From assembly GCA_002361535.1 (NCBI GenBank), contig DETG01000071.1:1-6562 (forward strand): a DNA stretch of 6,562 nt, read 5' to 3'. The position numbers and the translations under genes are program-made. Below are positions 1 through 5,689 of the stretch, one piece after another (positions within the stretch are counted from its first letter, which is position 1; every line of letters starts with the position of its first letter). The DNA comes from Prevotella sp. UBA3294 (GTDB lineage Bacteria; Bacteroidota; Bacteroidia; Bacteroidales; Bacteroidaceae). Under the pieces are notes generated by a model. That model was not told where the DNA came from and did no database searches. It was given only the letters and a program-made list of their open reading frames with translations.

Positions 1-1749
1 TGTGCCGGTACGCTGGTGCCAGTGTTCTCTTTGCGCTCCAAGGAAAGCTTCGGTATTGGTGATTTCGGTGATTTAAGGAAGATGGTAAATTGGGTGGCAC
101 TGACCGGACAACGGGTGTTGCAGGTGCTGCCTATCAATGATACGACATCGACGCATACATGGATAGACTCTTATCCCTATAATGGCATCTCCATCTTTGC
201 GCTTCATCCGCTCTATGCCGACCTGACTCAGCTGCCACCTGTTGCCGACAAAAAGCTGAAAAAGGAAATGGAAGTCTTGCGAAAGGAACTGAACGCACTG
301 CCACAGGTGGATTATGAACGGGTCGAAGAGGCTAAGACGCGCTACCTGCATGCCATCTACGAACAAGAGGGAGCGGCAGTACTGTCATCGAAGGCGTTTA
401 AGGCGTTCTTCAAGGAGAACGAACATTGGCTGGTTCCGTATGCACTCTACTCGCATCTGCGCGATCTCTACGGAACAGGCGACTTCAACCAGTGGGAAGG
501 CCACCGGCAATGGGACGAGGGCGACCGCGCTGCCCTCTGCAATCCTCGCACGCGTATATATAAAGAGGTGGCATACTACTATTATGTACAGTTCATTCTG
601 AGCAGTCAGCTGACTGCCGTTCATGACTATGCACGCTCACGTGGCGTCATCCTGAAGGGTGACATCCCCATCGGAGTAAACCGTTACGGTTGTGATGCAT
701 GGGCTGAACCGCGCTACTTCAACATGAACGGGCAGGCAGGAGCACCACCTGACGAGTTCTCTGTGGACGGACAGAACTGGGGATTCCCTACCTACAACTG
801 GGACGAGATGATGAAAGACGACTGTGCTTGGTGGGTGCGTCGTTTCCAGAACATGGCTCACTACTTCGATGCCTACCGCATAGACCATGTGTTGGGATTC
901 TTCCGCATCTGGGAGATACCCGTTCCTGAGACCTCAGGACTGATGGGACAGTTCTCTCCGGCACTCGGACTGACGGAGGATGAACTCAGAAACGCCGGTT
1001 TCATCGATAAAAAAGAGCTTTTCTTGCAAGACCATCGCGACAGTAGGAAGTGGCATCCGCGTATTGCCGTGCAGTATACAGATGTCTTCAAGCAACTCCC
1101 TGAAGAGGAGCAGGCTGCCTTCAACCGCCTATACGATGACTACTTCTACCACCGCAACAACCAGTTCTGGTATCAGGAGGCGATGAAGAAACTGCCGAAG
1201 CTGGTCAATGCAACGCGAATGCTCGTTTGTGCTGAAGACCTCGGCATGGTGCCAGAATGTGTGCCGTGGGTCATCAACGAGTTGAAGATTCTAAGTCTGG
1301 AACTGCAGAGCATGCCGAAAGAGCAAGGAATCCGTTTCGGACACCTCTCACGTAACCCCTACCGCTCGGTCTGCACCATCTCTTCTCACGACATGCCTAC
1401 TCTGCGGCAATGGTGGGATGAGGACGAAGAGCGCACGCAAGACTATTACGCCACGATGCTACACCGCAACGACCCGGCACCACATCCATTACCGGGATGG
1501 CTTGCACGCGACATCGTGAGCAGACATCTGACGAGTCCTTCCATGTTGTGCATCCTCAGTATACAAGACTGGATGGCGATAGACGAGAAGCTGCGGCTGC
1601 CCGATGCGAATGCTGAGCGCATCAACATTCCAGCCAACCCACGCCACTACTGGCGCTATCGCATGCACCTCAACATCGAAGATTTGCTGGAAGCTCAGGA
1701 GTTCAACTCCTCTATTAAAGAACTTGTCCTGTCCTCTGGTCGCAAATAG
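1..1749 (+). CDS. malQ: 4-alpha-glucanotransferase (amylomaltase, GH77), 5'-truncated by window edge
   Basis: Transfers alpha-1,4-glucan segments between malto-oligosaccharides, releasing glucose; a cytoplasmic enzyme of maltodextrin and glycogen metabolism. The frame is open from base 1, and residues before the GTG at 16 (A-G-T-L-V-P-V-F-S-L-R-S) already match the conserved start of the GH77 catalytic domain, so this GTG is not the true start. Counting from it, the GH77 motifs are present: KGDIPIGV (214-221), YRIDH with nucleophile D290 (codon 883-885), CAEDLGMVP with acid/base E407 (1234-1236), and SSHD with transition-state stabiliser D459 (1390-1392). The C-terminus (WRYRMHLNIEDLL then SSGRK) is complete and ends at TAG. 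From family knowledge, Bacteroidetes members are near 900 aa with N-terminal starch-binding (CBM20-type) modules; roughly 300 residues would therefore lie left of the window. A GH13 gene follows after 58 bp, probably in the same operon. Confidence 0.95.
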   Translation, partial: CAGTLVPVFSLRSKESFGIGDFGDLRKMVNWVALTGQRVLQVLPINDTTSTHTWIDSYPYNGISIFALHPLYADLTQLPPVADKKLKKEMEVLRKELNALPQVDYERVEEAKTRYLHAIYEQEGAAVLSSKAFKAFFKENEHWLVPYALYSHLRDLYGTGDFNQWEGHRQWDEGDRAALCNPRTRIYKEVAYYYYVQFILSSQLTAVHDYARSRGVILKGDIPIGVNRYGCDAWAEPRYFNMNGQAGAPPDEFSVDGQNWGFPTYNWDEMMKDDCAWWVRRFQNMAHYFDAYRIDHVLGFFRIWEIPVPETSGLMGQFSPALGLTEDELRNAGFIDKKELFLQDHRDSRKWHPRIAVQYTDVFKQLPEEEQAAFNRLYDDYFYHRNNQFWYQEAMKKLPKLVNATRMLVCAEDLGMVPECVPWVINELKILSLELQSMPKEQGIRFGHLSRNPYRSVCTISSHDMPTLRQWWDEDEERTQDYYATMLHRNDPAPHPLPGWLARDIVSRHLTSPSMLCILSIQDWMAIDEKLRLPDANAERINIPANPRHYWRYRMHLNIEDLLEAQEFNSSIKELVLSSGRK

Positions 1750-1755
1750 TGACCA

Positions 1756-1768
1756 TACCAGGCTGGTA
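1756..1768. repeat. short perfect dyad between malQ and the GH13 gene
   Basis: TACCAG and CTGGTA form a perfect 6-bp inverted repeat around a single central G, 7 bp after the malQ stop and 40 bp before the GH13 start. The one-base centre suits a protein-binding dyad better than an RNA hairpin, and no T-tract follows, so it is not a terminator. No -33/-7 promoter pattern is evident in this 58-bp gap. A dyad this short can arise by chance; function is unproven. Confidence 0.3.
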
Positions 1769-1807
1769 CAACTAACGCAAACGTATCAGCCTTTGCACCT
1801 TGAACTC

Positions 1808-3685
1808 ATGACGAAGAAGACATTACGCACACTCTCTCCCCCCTTCTGGTTTGTAGACATGAAGCATCGGCGGCTGCAACTGATGGTGACGGGAAACAAC
1901 ATCGCTGGGGCATCGGTGACGACAGACTATCCCGGAGTCTCCATCGAGGACGTGGTGTCTTTGGATTCACCCAACTACCTCTTCGTCTATATGAATATAG
2001 CAGCGGCAAAGGCGGGCAACATGCAACTGACTTTCAGAAAAGAAGGATGGACGGAAACTATCGAATACCAACTGAAACGGCGTGAGAAACGGGGTGAAGA
2101 GCGCAAAGGGTTCTCTAATGAGGACGTCCTGTACCTGCTGATGCCTGACCGTTTTGCACAAGGCACAGTGAGAACAGGCAAGACATCGGAGCTGAAAACA
2201 GAGACATCGGATTGCAAACAGGTCGTAGACCGTTCGCAACCTTCTCTGCGGCATGGCGGCAACCTGGATGGAATCCGCGAACACCTGGACTATTTCGTAG
2301 AACTGGGGGTGACGGCACTGTGGCTTACACCCGTGCAGGAGAATGCTTCTCCCGACTCCGGAAACGGACACTCCACCTATCATGGCTATGCCATCACCGA
2401 CTACTATAGTGTTGATCCGCACCTCGGCTCAAACGAAAGCTACCGCCAACTGGTGGATGCTGCTCATGCCAAAGGACTGAAAGTGGTGATGGACATGATC
2501 TTCAACCATTGCAGTATTGACCATCCGTGGACGAAAGACATGCCGTCGAAAGACTGGTTTCATTTTGTGCAGAATGATGGTAGTTTATCGATGAAACCGG
2601 AGAATAACGTCGAATTTCTGCAAACATCCTATAAGCTGACACCAGTCTTAGACCCTTACGCTTCGCAGGTAGACAAGAAAGAGACGGTGGAGGGGTGGCT
2701 TGTACCGACCATGCCCGACTTGAACCAACGTAACCCGCACTTGATGGCCTACCTGATACAAAACAGTATCTGGTGGATAGAGACTGTCGGCATCGATGGC
2801 ATAAGGATGGACACCTATCCCTATGCCGACCGTGAGGCGATGGCGCAATGGATGGAAAGACTCAATAAGGAGTATCCCAATTTGAATACCGTAGGGGAGA
2901 CATGGGTGGCGGAGCCGGCATATACGGCGGCTTGGCAGCAGAATTCGCCAATCCAGCCTGATGACTCTCATCTGAAAACGGTGATGGACTTTGCCTTTTT
3001 TGACCGGATCAACAAGGCGAAACACGAGGAAACAGATGACTGGTGTACGGGATTCAACCGTATTTATAATACGCTTGCATACGATTATCTGTATGCAGAC
3101 CCGTCATCGGTGATGGCATTCATAGACAACCACGACACCGACCGCTTCCTGGGAAATACCAAAGACCCCACCATGCTCAAACAGGCACTGGCACTGTTGC
3201 TCACCATCAACCGCATACCGCAACTGTATTATGGAACGGAAATCCTGATGAACGGCACGAAGTTCTTTACTGATGGTGACGTTCGGCGCGACTTTCCGGG
3301 TGGTTTTCCACAGGACATCCGCAATGCTTTTACCCGTAAGGGGCGCACAAACGCCGAGAATGCAATGTTCGACTGGCTGTCAAGACTACTTCATTGGCGC
3401 AAAAACAGCGAAATCATCGCAAAAGGACGGCAGGTTCAGTTCATTCCGTATCAAGGAATATACGTTGTTGCACGTCAACTGAAGACGATAATGACGACCG
3501 GCAGAAACACAACAGTGCTTACCATCCTGAATGGCAAGCACTCGTCCAATGTAGTAAAGGTTGCGCGCTATGCAGAAATCATCGGTGATGCAAAGGCTGC
3601 TACAGACATCATCACAGGTGAAAGCATCGATCTCACACACGACTTCGAGCTGGCTCCAAGCGCCACACTCATCCTTCAGTTCTAA
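1808..3685 (+). CDS. GH13 neopullulanase/cyclomaltodextrinase, SusA-like, no signal peptide seen
   Basis: A 625-aa alpha-glucan hydrolase expected to cut alpha-1,4 links in pullulan, maltodextrins or cyclodextrins. Residues about 10-92 (SPPFWFVDMKHRRLQLMV, DYPGVSIEDVV, PNYLFVYMNI) match the cyclomaltodextrinase N-terminal domain. The GH13 barrel follows, from LYLLMPDRFAQG (109-119), with region I DMIFNH (229-234), region II GIRMD with nucleophile D335, region III GETW with acid/base E364, and region IV DNHD with D443. The all-beta C-terminal domain ends at LILQF. The length is close to Bacteroides SusA (about 617 aa). The ATG at 1808 was chosen because the conserved domain begins ten residues later; the frame is open upstream to an ATG at 1604, but that stretch lies inside malQ and reads as out-of-frame sequence. 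The N-terminus (MTKKTLRTLSPPFW) has no hydrophobic signal segment, unlike periplasmic SusA, so a cytoplasmic site is inferred. Probably co-transcribed with malQ. Confidence 0.92.
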   Translation: MTKKTLRTLSPPFWFVDMKHRRLQLMVTGNNIAGASVTTDYPGVSIEDVVSLDSPNYLFVYMNIAAAKAGNMQLTFRKEGWTETIEYQLKRREKRGEERKGFSNEDVLYLLMPDRFAQGTVRTGKTSELKTETSDCKQVVDRSQPSLRHGGNLDGIREHLDYFVELGVTALWLTPVQENASPDSGNGHSTYHGYAITDYYSVDPHLGSNESYRQLVDAAHAKGLKVVMDMIFNHCSIDHPWTKDMPSKDWFHFVQNDGSLSMKPENNVEFLQTSYKLTPVLDPYASQVDKKETVEGWLVPTMPDLNQRNPHLMAYLIQNSIWWIETVGIDGIRMDTYPYADREAMAQWMERLNKEYPNLNTVGETWVAEPAYTAAWQQNSPIQPDDSHLKTVMDFAFFDRINKAKHEETDDWCTGFNRIYNTLAYDYLYADPSSVMAFIDNHDTDRFLGNTKDPTMLKQALALLLTINRIPQLYYGTEILMNGTKFFTDGDVRRDFPGGFPQDIRNAFTRKGRTNAENAMFDWLSRLLHWRKNSEIIAKGRQVQFIPYQGIYVVARQLKTIMTTGRNTTVLTILNGKHSSNVVKVARYAEIIGDAKAATDIITGESIDLTHDFELAPSATLILQF

Positions 3686-3688
3686 TAG

Positions 3689-3752
3689 CCTTTCCTCCCT
3701 TTCTCCCTTTCTCCCTACGTTCTCTTCCTCTCTTCCTCCCTTCGTTCTCCCT
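3689..3752. repeat. polypyrimidine tract with tandem CTCCCTTT units between convergent genes
   Basis: The + strand here is nearly all C and T: only positions 3717, 3719 and 3744 are purines. It contains tandem 8-mers at 3695-3702 and 3703-3710 (CTCCCTTT) and 3711-3718 (CTCCCTAC). CTCCCTAC recurs at 3747-3754, across the manC stop codon. It occupies almost the whole gap between the convergent GH13 and manC genes. No hairpin terminator is seen for either gene, so how transcription ends here is unclear. Confidence 0.75.
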
Positions 3753-4842
3753 ACACAAACTCTTCTCCGTACTTCAGTTTCACTTCGTTGACATACTTGC
3801 GCACCAATGCCGACGAGTCTTCCTTCTTACAGATAAAGAGCACGTTGTCTTTCTCAGCGACGATACAGTCTTCCAGCCCGTTGATGACGGCAAGATGATC
3901 GTTCGGTATCTTGATGATATTACCGTGACAGTCTTCCAACATCACTTTCGAGTCAATGACGACGTTGTCACGACTGTCGTTGCTTATGGCCTCGAAAGCA
4001 GAATGCCATGTGCCGACATCAGCCCATCCGAAGTCGCAACGCATCACATAGACATCATCCAACTTCTCCAGGATACCTTGATCAATAGACAGGTTAGGGT
4101 ATCTGGGGAAGTTCTCGTTGACATATTGCTGCTCTTCCTCCAAGGTCAGGTTGGCACCCTCAAAGTCGATACGGCGCATCACGTCGGGGAGGACTTTCTT
4201 CAGGCTTTCTATCAACGAGTGTACGTTAAACAGCATGATTCCGGTGTTCCAGAAGAATTCTCCGCTCTCCATGAACATGCGGGCAAACTCACGGTCGGGT
4301 TTTTCCGTCAGCGATTTCACGCGGAAGAGCTCTTTTTCTTCGGTTTCATCGCCAAGTTGTGCATAGCAGTACCCCGGTTCCGGACGTGTAGGCTTCACTC
4401 CCAACGTCAGCAGACCGTCGTGGTTCGCAACGAAGTTTAGCCCTCGCTTGATACTCTCCTCGAAAGCTTTTTCCTGGAGTACCACCTGGTCAGAGGGGGA
4501 GACAACGATGCGAGCCCCTTTCGAAAACTTGGAAATGCGGTAGCATGCCCACGCAATACTTGGTGCCGTGTTGCGATAGATAGGTTCCAGGAGCAGATTA
4601 CAGTCAGGCAGTTCCGGCAACTGCTCCTTCACAATCTCCTCATAGTCCTTGTTCGTACTGATGAGGATGTTCTCCTTTGGCAGTATCTTTGCAAACCGGT
4701 CGTAGGTTTGTTGCAGCTGCGTACGCCCCGTTCCGAAGAAGTCAATGAACTGCTTGGGGCAACGTTCCCTGCTGACAGGCCACAGGCGGCGGCCCATCCC
4801 CCCTGCCAAGATGACACAATAGTTGTTGTTTTCCGTAGTCAT
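3751..4842 (-). CDS. manC: mannose-1-phosphate guanylyltransferase (GDP-mannose pyrophosphorylase)
   Basis: Catalyses GTP + mannose-1-phosphate to GDP-mannose + pyrophosphate in the cytoplasm, supplying GDP-mannose (and GDP-fucose derived from it) for capsule, O-antigen and protein glycosylation. The nucleotidyltransferase signature LAGGMGRRLWPVSR begins at residue 12 and is followed by PKQF (29-32). Other family motifs are LEPIYRNTAP (85-94), PSDQ (116-119; metal-binding D118, usual form PSDH), GYCYAQLG (157-164), LTEKPD (178-183), FFWNTGIMLF (196-205), SIDQGILEK (252-260) and FGWADVGTW (271-279). At 363 aa it is the short, single-function form, lacking the C-terminal phosphomannose isomerase cupin of about 470-aa ManC proteins. 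The start is the ATG (complement 4842-4840), just before the nucleotide-binding loop. It is convergent with the GH13 gene, divergent from the tRNA gene, and not in an operon with any gene shown. A plausible own promoter lies at 4894-4925. Confidence 0.94.
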   Translation of the reverse strand: MTTENNNYCVILAGGMGRRLWPVSRERCPKQFIDFFGTGRTQLQQTYDRFAKILPKENILISTNKDYEEIVKEQLPELPDCNLLLEPIYRNTAPSIAWACYRISKFSKGARIVVSPSDQVVLQEKAFEESIKRGLNFVANHDGLLTLGVKPTRPEPGYCYAQLGDETEEKELFRVKSLTEKPDREFARMFMESGEFFWNTGIMLFNVHSLIESLKKVLPDVMRRIDFEGANLTLEEEQQYVNENFPRYPNLSIDQGILEKLDDVYVMRCDFGWADVGTWHSAFEAISNDSRDNVVIDSKVMLEDCHGNIIKIPNDHLAVINGLEDCIVAEKDNVLFICKKEDSSALVRKYVNEVKLKYGEEFV

Positions 4843-4893
4843 AGATTTGAAGTTAGTTATACCTGTTGGCTTTGCGCCATTGTTTTTCTGTGA

Positions 4894-4925
4894 CGAAGAT
4901 ACACATTCCCCGTGATATAACCAAA
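4894..4925 (-). promoter_or_regulatory. predicted Bacteroidetes-type promoter of manC
   Basis: On the - strand, TTTG (4925-4922) is followed by a 20-bp spacer and TATCTTCG (4901-4894), one mismatch from the Bacteroidetes -7 consensus TAnnTTTG. The predicted transcript would start near 4888, leaving a leader of about 45 nt before the manC ATG. Spacing and position fit well; the call rests on pattern match alone. Confidence 0.6.
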
Positions 4926-4950
4926 TATTTTTAGTTTTTTCTACAAAACA

Positions 4951-4981
4951 TTTGGCATTTCAGAATTTTAGTGTAACTTTG
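4951..4981 (+). promoter_or_regulatory. predicted Bacteroidetes-type promoter of tRNA-Leu
   Basis: TTTG (4951-4954), a 19-bp spacer and TAACTTTG (4974-4981) match the -33/-7 consensus of the primary Bacteroidetes sigma factor exactly, with optimal spacing. Transcription would begin about 50 nt before the mature tRNA. This promoter is back to back with that of manC, with only 25 bp between their -33 elements. Confidence 0.75.
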
Positions 4982-5040
4982 CACCCGCTTAACGGCTCGT
5001 TACATTCCACAAACAAGTGACGCAGCCACATATAGCACAG

Positions 5041-5122
5041 GCCCAGATGGCGGAATCGGTAGACGCGCTGGTCTCAAACACCAGTGGGGCAACCCGTGCC
5101 GGTTCGACCCCGGCTCTGGGTA
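5041..5122 (+). tRNA. tRNA-Leu, anticodon CAA
   Basis: All arms can be folded by eye. The acceptor stem GCCCAGA (5041-5047) pairs with TCTGGGT (5115-5121), with one terminal G-U. The D-arm contains GGTAGAC. The anticodon stem CTGGT/ACCAG encloses the loop CTCAAAC, giving anticodon CAA at 5075-5077, which reads the UUG leucine codon. The long class II variable arm (5085-5097, GGG-CAA-CCC hairpin) is typical of leucine tRNAs. The T-arm GCCGG/CCGGC (5098-5114) has loop TTCGACC. The discriminator is A5122 and CCA is not encoded. A strong promoter precedes it and a terminator follows at 5141. tRNA 3' ends are frequent integration targets; no second copy of this 3' end is present in the window. Confidence 0.97.
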
Positions 5123-5140
5123 CAAGTTAAGCTCGAAAGT

Positions 5141-5185
5141 AATCGCTAAACCTTTAAAAACAAGAGGTTTAGCGATTTTCCTTTT
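5141..5185 (+). terminator. intrinsic terminator after tRNA-Leu
   Basis: A perfect 13-bp stem (AATCGCTAAACCT at 5141-5153 with AGGTTTAGCGATT at 5165-5177) encloses an 11-nt A-rich loop. The tail is T-rich (TTTTCCTTTT, 5176-5185, its first two bases being part of the stem). It lies 18 bp past the tRNA end, in the right place to end the tRNA transcript. Confidence 0.85.
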
Positions 5186-5192
5186 CTGAAAC

Positions 5193-5252
5193 TTCCCCAC
5201 ATTTTCCCCACGTCTGCAAATTTTTGTGCAAAGTGAGCTCCATTTTCCCCAC
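5193..5252. repeat. three TTCCCCAC direct repeats, helically phased
   Basis: TTCCCCAC occurs at 5193-5200, 5204-5211 and 5245-5252. The last two are part of the longer identical 12-mer CATTTTCCCCAC (5200-5211 and 5241-5252). Start-to-start distances are 11 and 41 bp, about one and four helical turns, so the sites face the same side of the DNA. Short direct repeats beside a tRNA resemble arm-type binding sites of tyrosine recombinases at the ends of integrated elements; that role is inferred. Confidence 0.6.
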
Positions 5253-5332
5253 CAGAAAAGCACGAATTAGGGATGAATGGTAGACACAGCTATTCCCCCA
5301 TATTTGTATAAGTGAACATCACTATGATTTAT

Positions 5333-5344
5333 CAGTTGCAACTG
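5333..5344. repeat. perfect 12-bp palindrome CAGTTGCAACTG
   Basis: CAGTTGCAACTG is identical to its reverse complement and has no spacer, so it suits a homodimeric DNA-binding protein rather than an RNA hairpin. It lies about 100 bp upstream of the -7 box of the HTH gene. It could be an operator for that regulator or a recombination site; neither is shown. Confidence 0.4.
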
Positions 5345-5362
5345 GCGACCTCTGTATGCTCT

Positions 5363-5387
5363 TTTGGGTGAAAATAATTCACTAAAA
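5363..5387. repeat. imperfect inverted repeat upstream of the HTH gene
   Basis: GTGAA (5368-5372) and TTCAC (5378-5382) flank a 5-nt AATAA centre. Pairing continues outward, with one G-T pair and one mismatch, into TTT/AAA (5363-5365 with 5385-5387). It ends about 56 bp before the HTH gene's -7 box. It may be an operator dyad or a weak hairpin; the stem is AT-rich and no clear T-tract follows, so a terminator role is less likely. Confidence 0.3.
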
Positions 5388-5421
5388 CCATATATGTTTA
5401 TATCTTTTTCCTTGAAATGTA

Positions 5422-5451
5422 ATTGTCTTCGAGAAATATTTGCTAACTTTG
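5422..5451 (+). promoter_or_regulatory. predicted promoter of the HTH and GIY-YIG unit
   Basis: TAACTTTG (5444-5451) matches the Bacteroidetes -7 consensus TAnnTTTG. The best upstream element is ATTG (5422-5425), a weak -33 with an 18-bp spacer, slightly short. The -7 region shares the 12-mer TAACTTTGCACC with the tRNA-Leu promoter. Transcription would start near 5457, giving a short leader of about 16 nt before the ATG at 5474. A poor -33 beside an autoregulated-type HTH gene could mean regulated rather than constitutive activity. Confidence 0.55.
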
Positions 5452-5473
5452 CACCATAATAATTATAATAAGC

Positions 5474-5689
5474 ATGGAAGAAGCAAAAGATTTAAATCGC
5501 TTAAAAGTGATTCTGGCCGAGAAAAAGAAAACCAACAAATGGCTGGCGGAACAATTAGGTTGCGCTCCAACCACTGTGTCAAAATGGTGCACCAATTCTT
5601 CACAGCCTTCATTGGAAACGATAGAGCGGATTTCTAACCTACTTGATATAGATTATACAGAACTCATTAGAATAGATAGAAAATCATGA
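5474..5689 (+). CDS. small XRE/Cro-C1 family helix-turn-helix regulator
   Basis: A 71-aa protein that is almost entirely one Cro/C1-type HTH domain. The predicted HTH spans residues 21-42: NKWLAEQLG is the first helix, and the segment after C30 (APTTVSKWCTN) is the recognition helix. QPSLETIERISNLLDIDYTELI then forms the usual closing helices. There is no partner-binding or enzymatic domain. Proteins of this size and form include the controller (C) proteins of restriction-modification systems and phage-type repressors; which of these it is cannot be told from the sequence. The ATG at 5474 sits just behind a good -7 box. The stop TGA overlaps the ATG of the nuclease gene (ATGA, 5686-5689), so the two are probably translationally coupled, and the regulator probably controls its own operon. 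Confidence 0.88.
   Translation: MEEAKDLNRLKVILAEKKKTNKWLAEQLGCAPTTVSKWCTNSSQPSLETIERISNLLDIDYTELIRIDRKS

Larger units (their letters stand above)
5186..5443. other. AT-rich non-coding spacer with repeats; possible island edge
   Basis: There is no credible gene between the tRNA terminator and the promoter of the HTH gene. The spacer holds three TTCCCCAC repeats (5193-5252), a perfect 12-bp palindrome (5333-5344) and an imperfect dyad (5363-5387), each described separately. Base composition becomes visibly richer in A+T from about 5260 rightward than in the malQ to manC part. This fits foreign DNA joined next to the tRNA, although no integrase or duplicated tRNA end is visible. Confidence 0.5.

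Noticed and set aside
1604..1807. N-terminal extension of the GH13 protein from an ATG at 1604
   Set aside because: Most of it lies within malQ in another frame, it has no signal-peptide character, and the conserved domain starts right after 1808.
1967..2422. 151-aa open frame on the - strand inside the GH13 gene
   Set aside because: Antisense to a conserved catalytic region, with a composition typical of shadow frames.
3895..4440. 181-aa open frame on the + strand opposite manC
   Set aside because: It is fully antisense to a well-conserved gene, its translation shows no recognisable domain, and it has no promoter; a shadow frame.
5000..5263. 87-aa open frame on the - strand across tRNA-Leu
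   Set aside because: It is the antisense of the tRNA (PEPGSNRHGLPHWCLRPARLPIPP is the usual spurious translation of a leucine tRNA) and spans the terminator.
5265..5300. Fragment resembling a leucine tRNA 5' half (GGTAGACAC)
   Set aside because: Only the D-arm core matches; no anticodon stem, T-arm or acceptor pairing could be found nearby, so a tRNA remnant is not supported.
5456..5471. AT-rich palindromes (ATAATTAT, ATTATAAT) just before the HTH start codon
   Set aside because: Low-complexity A/T sequence easily yields such short palindromes; not convincing as an operator.
5440..5637. 65-aa open frame overlapping the HTH gene in another frame
   Set aside because: No recognisable domain, and it begins within the promoter -7 region; the 71-aa HTH frame is clearly the coding one.
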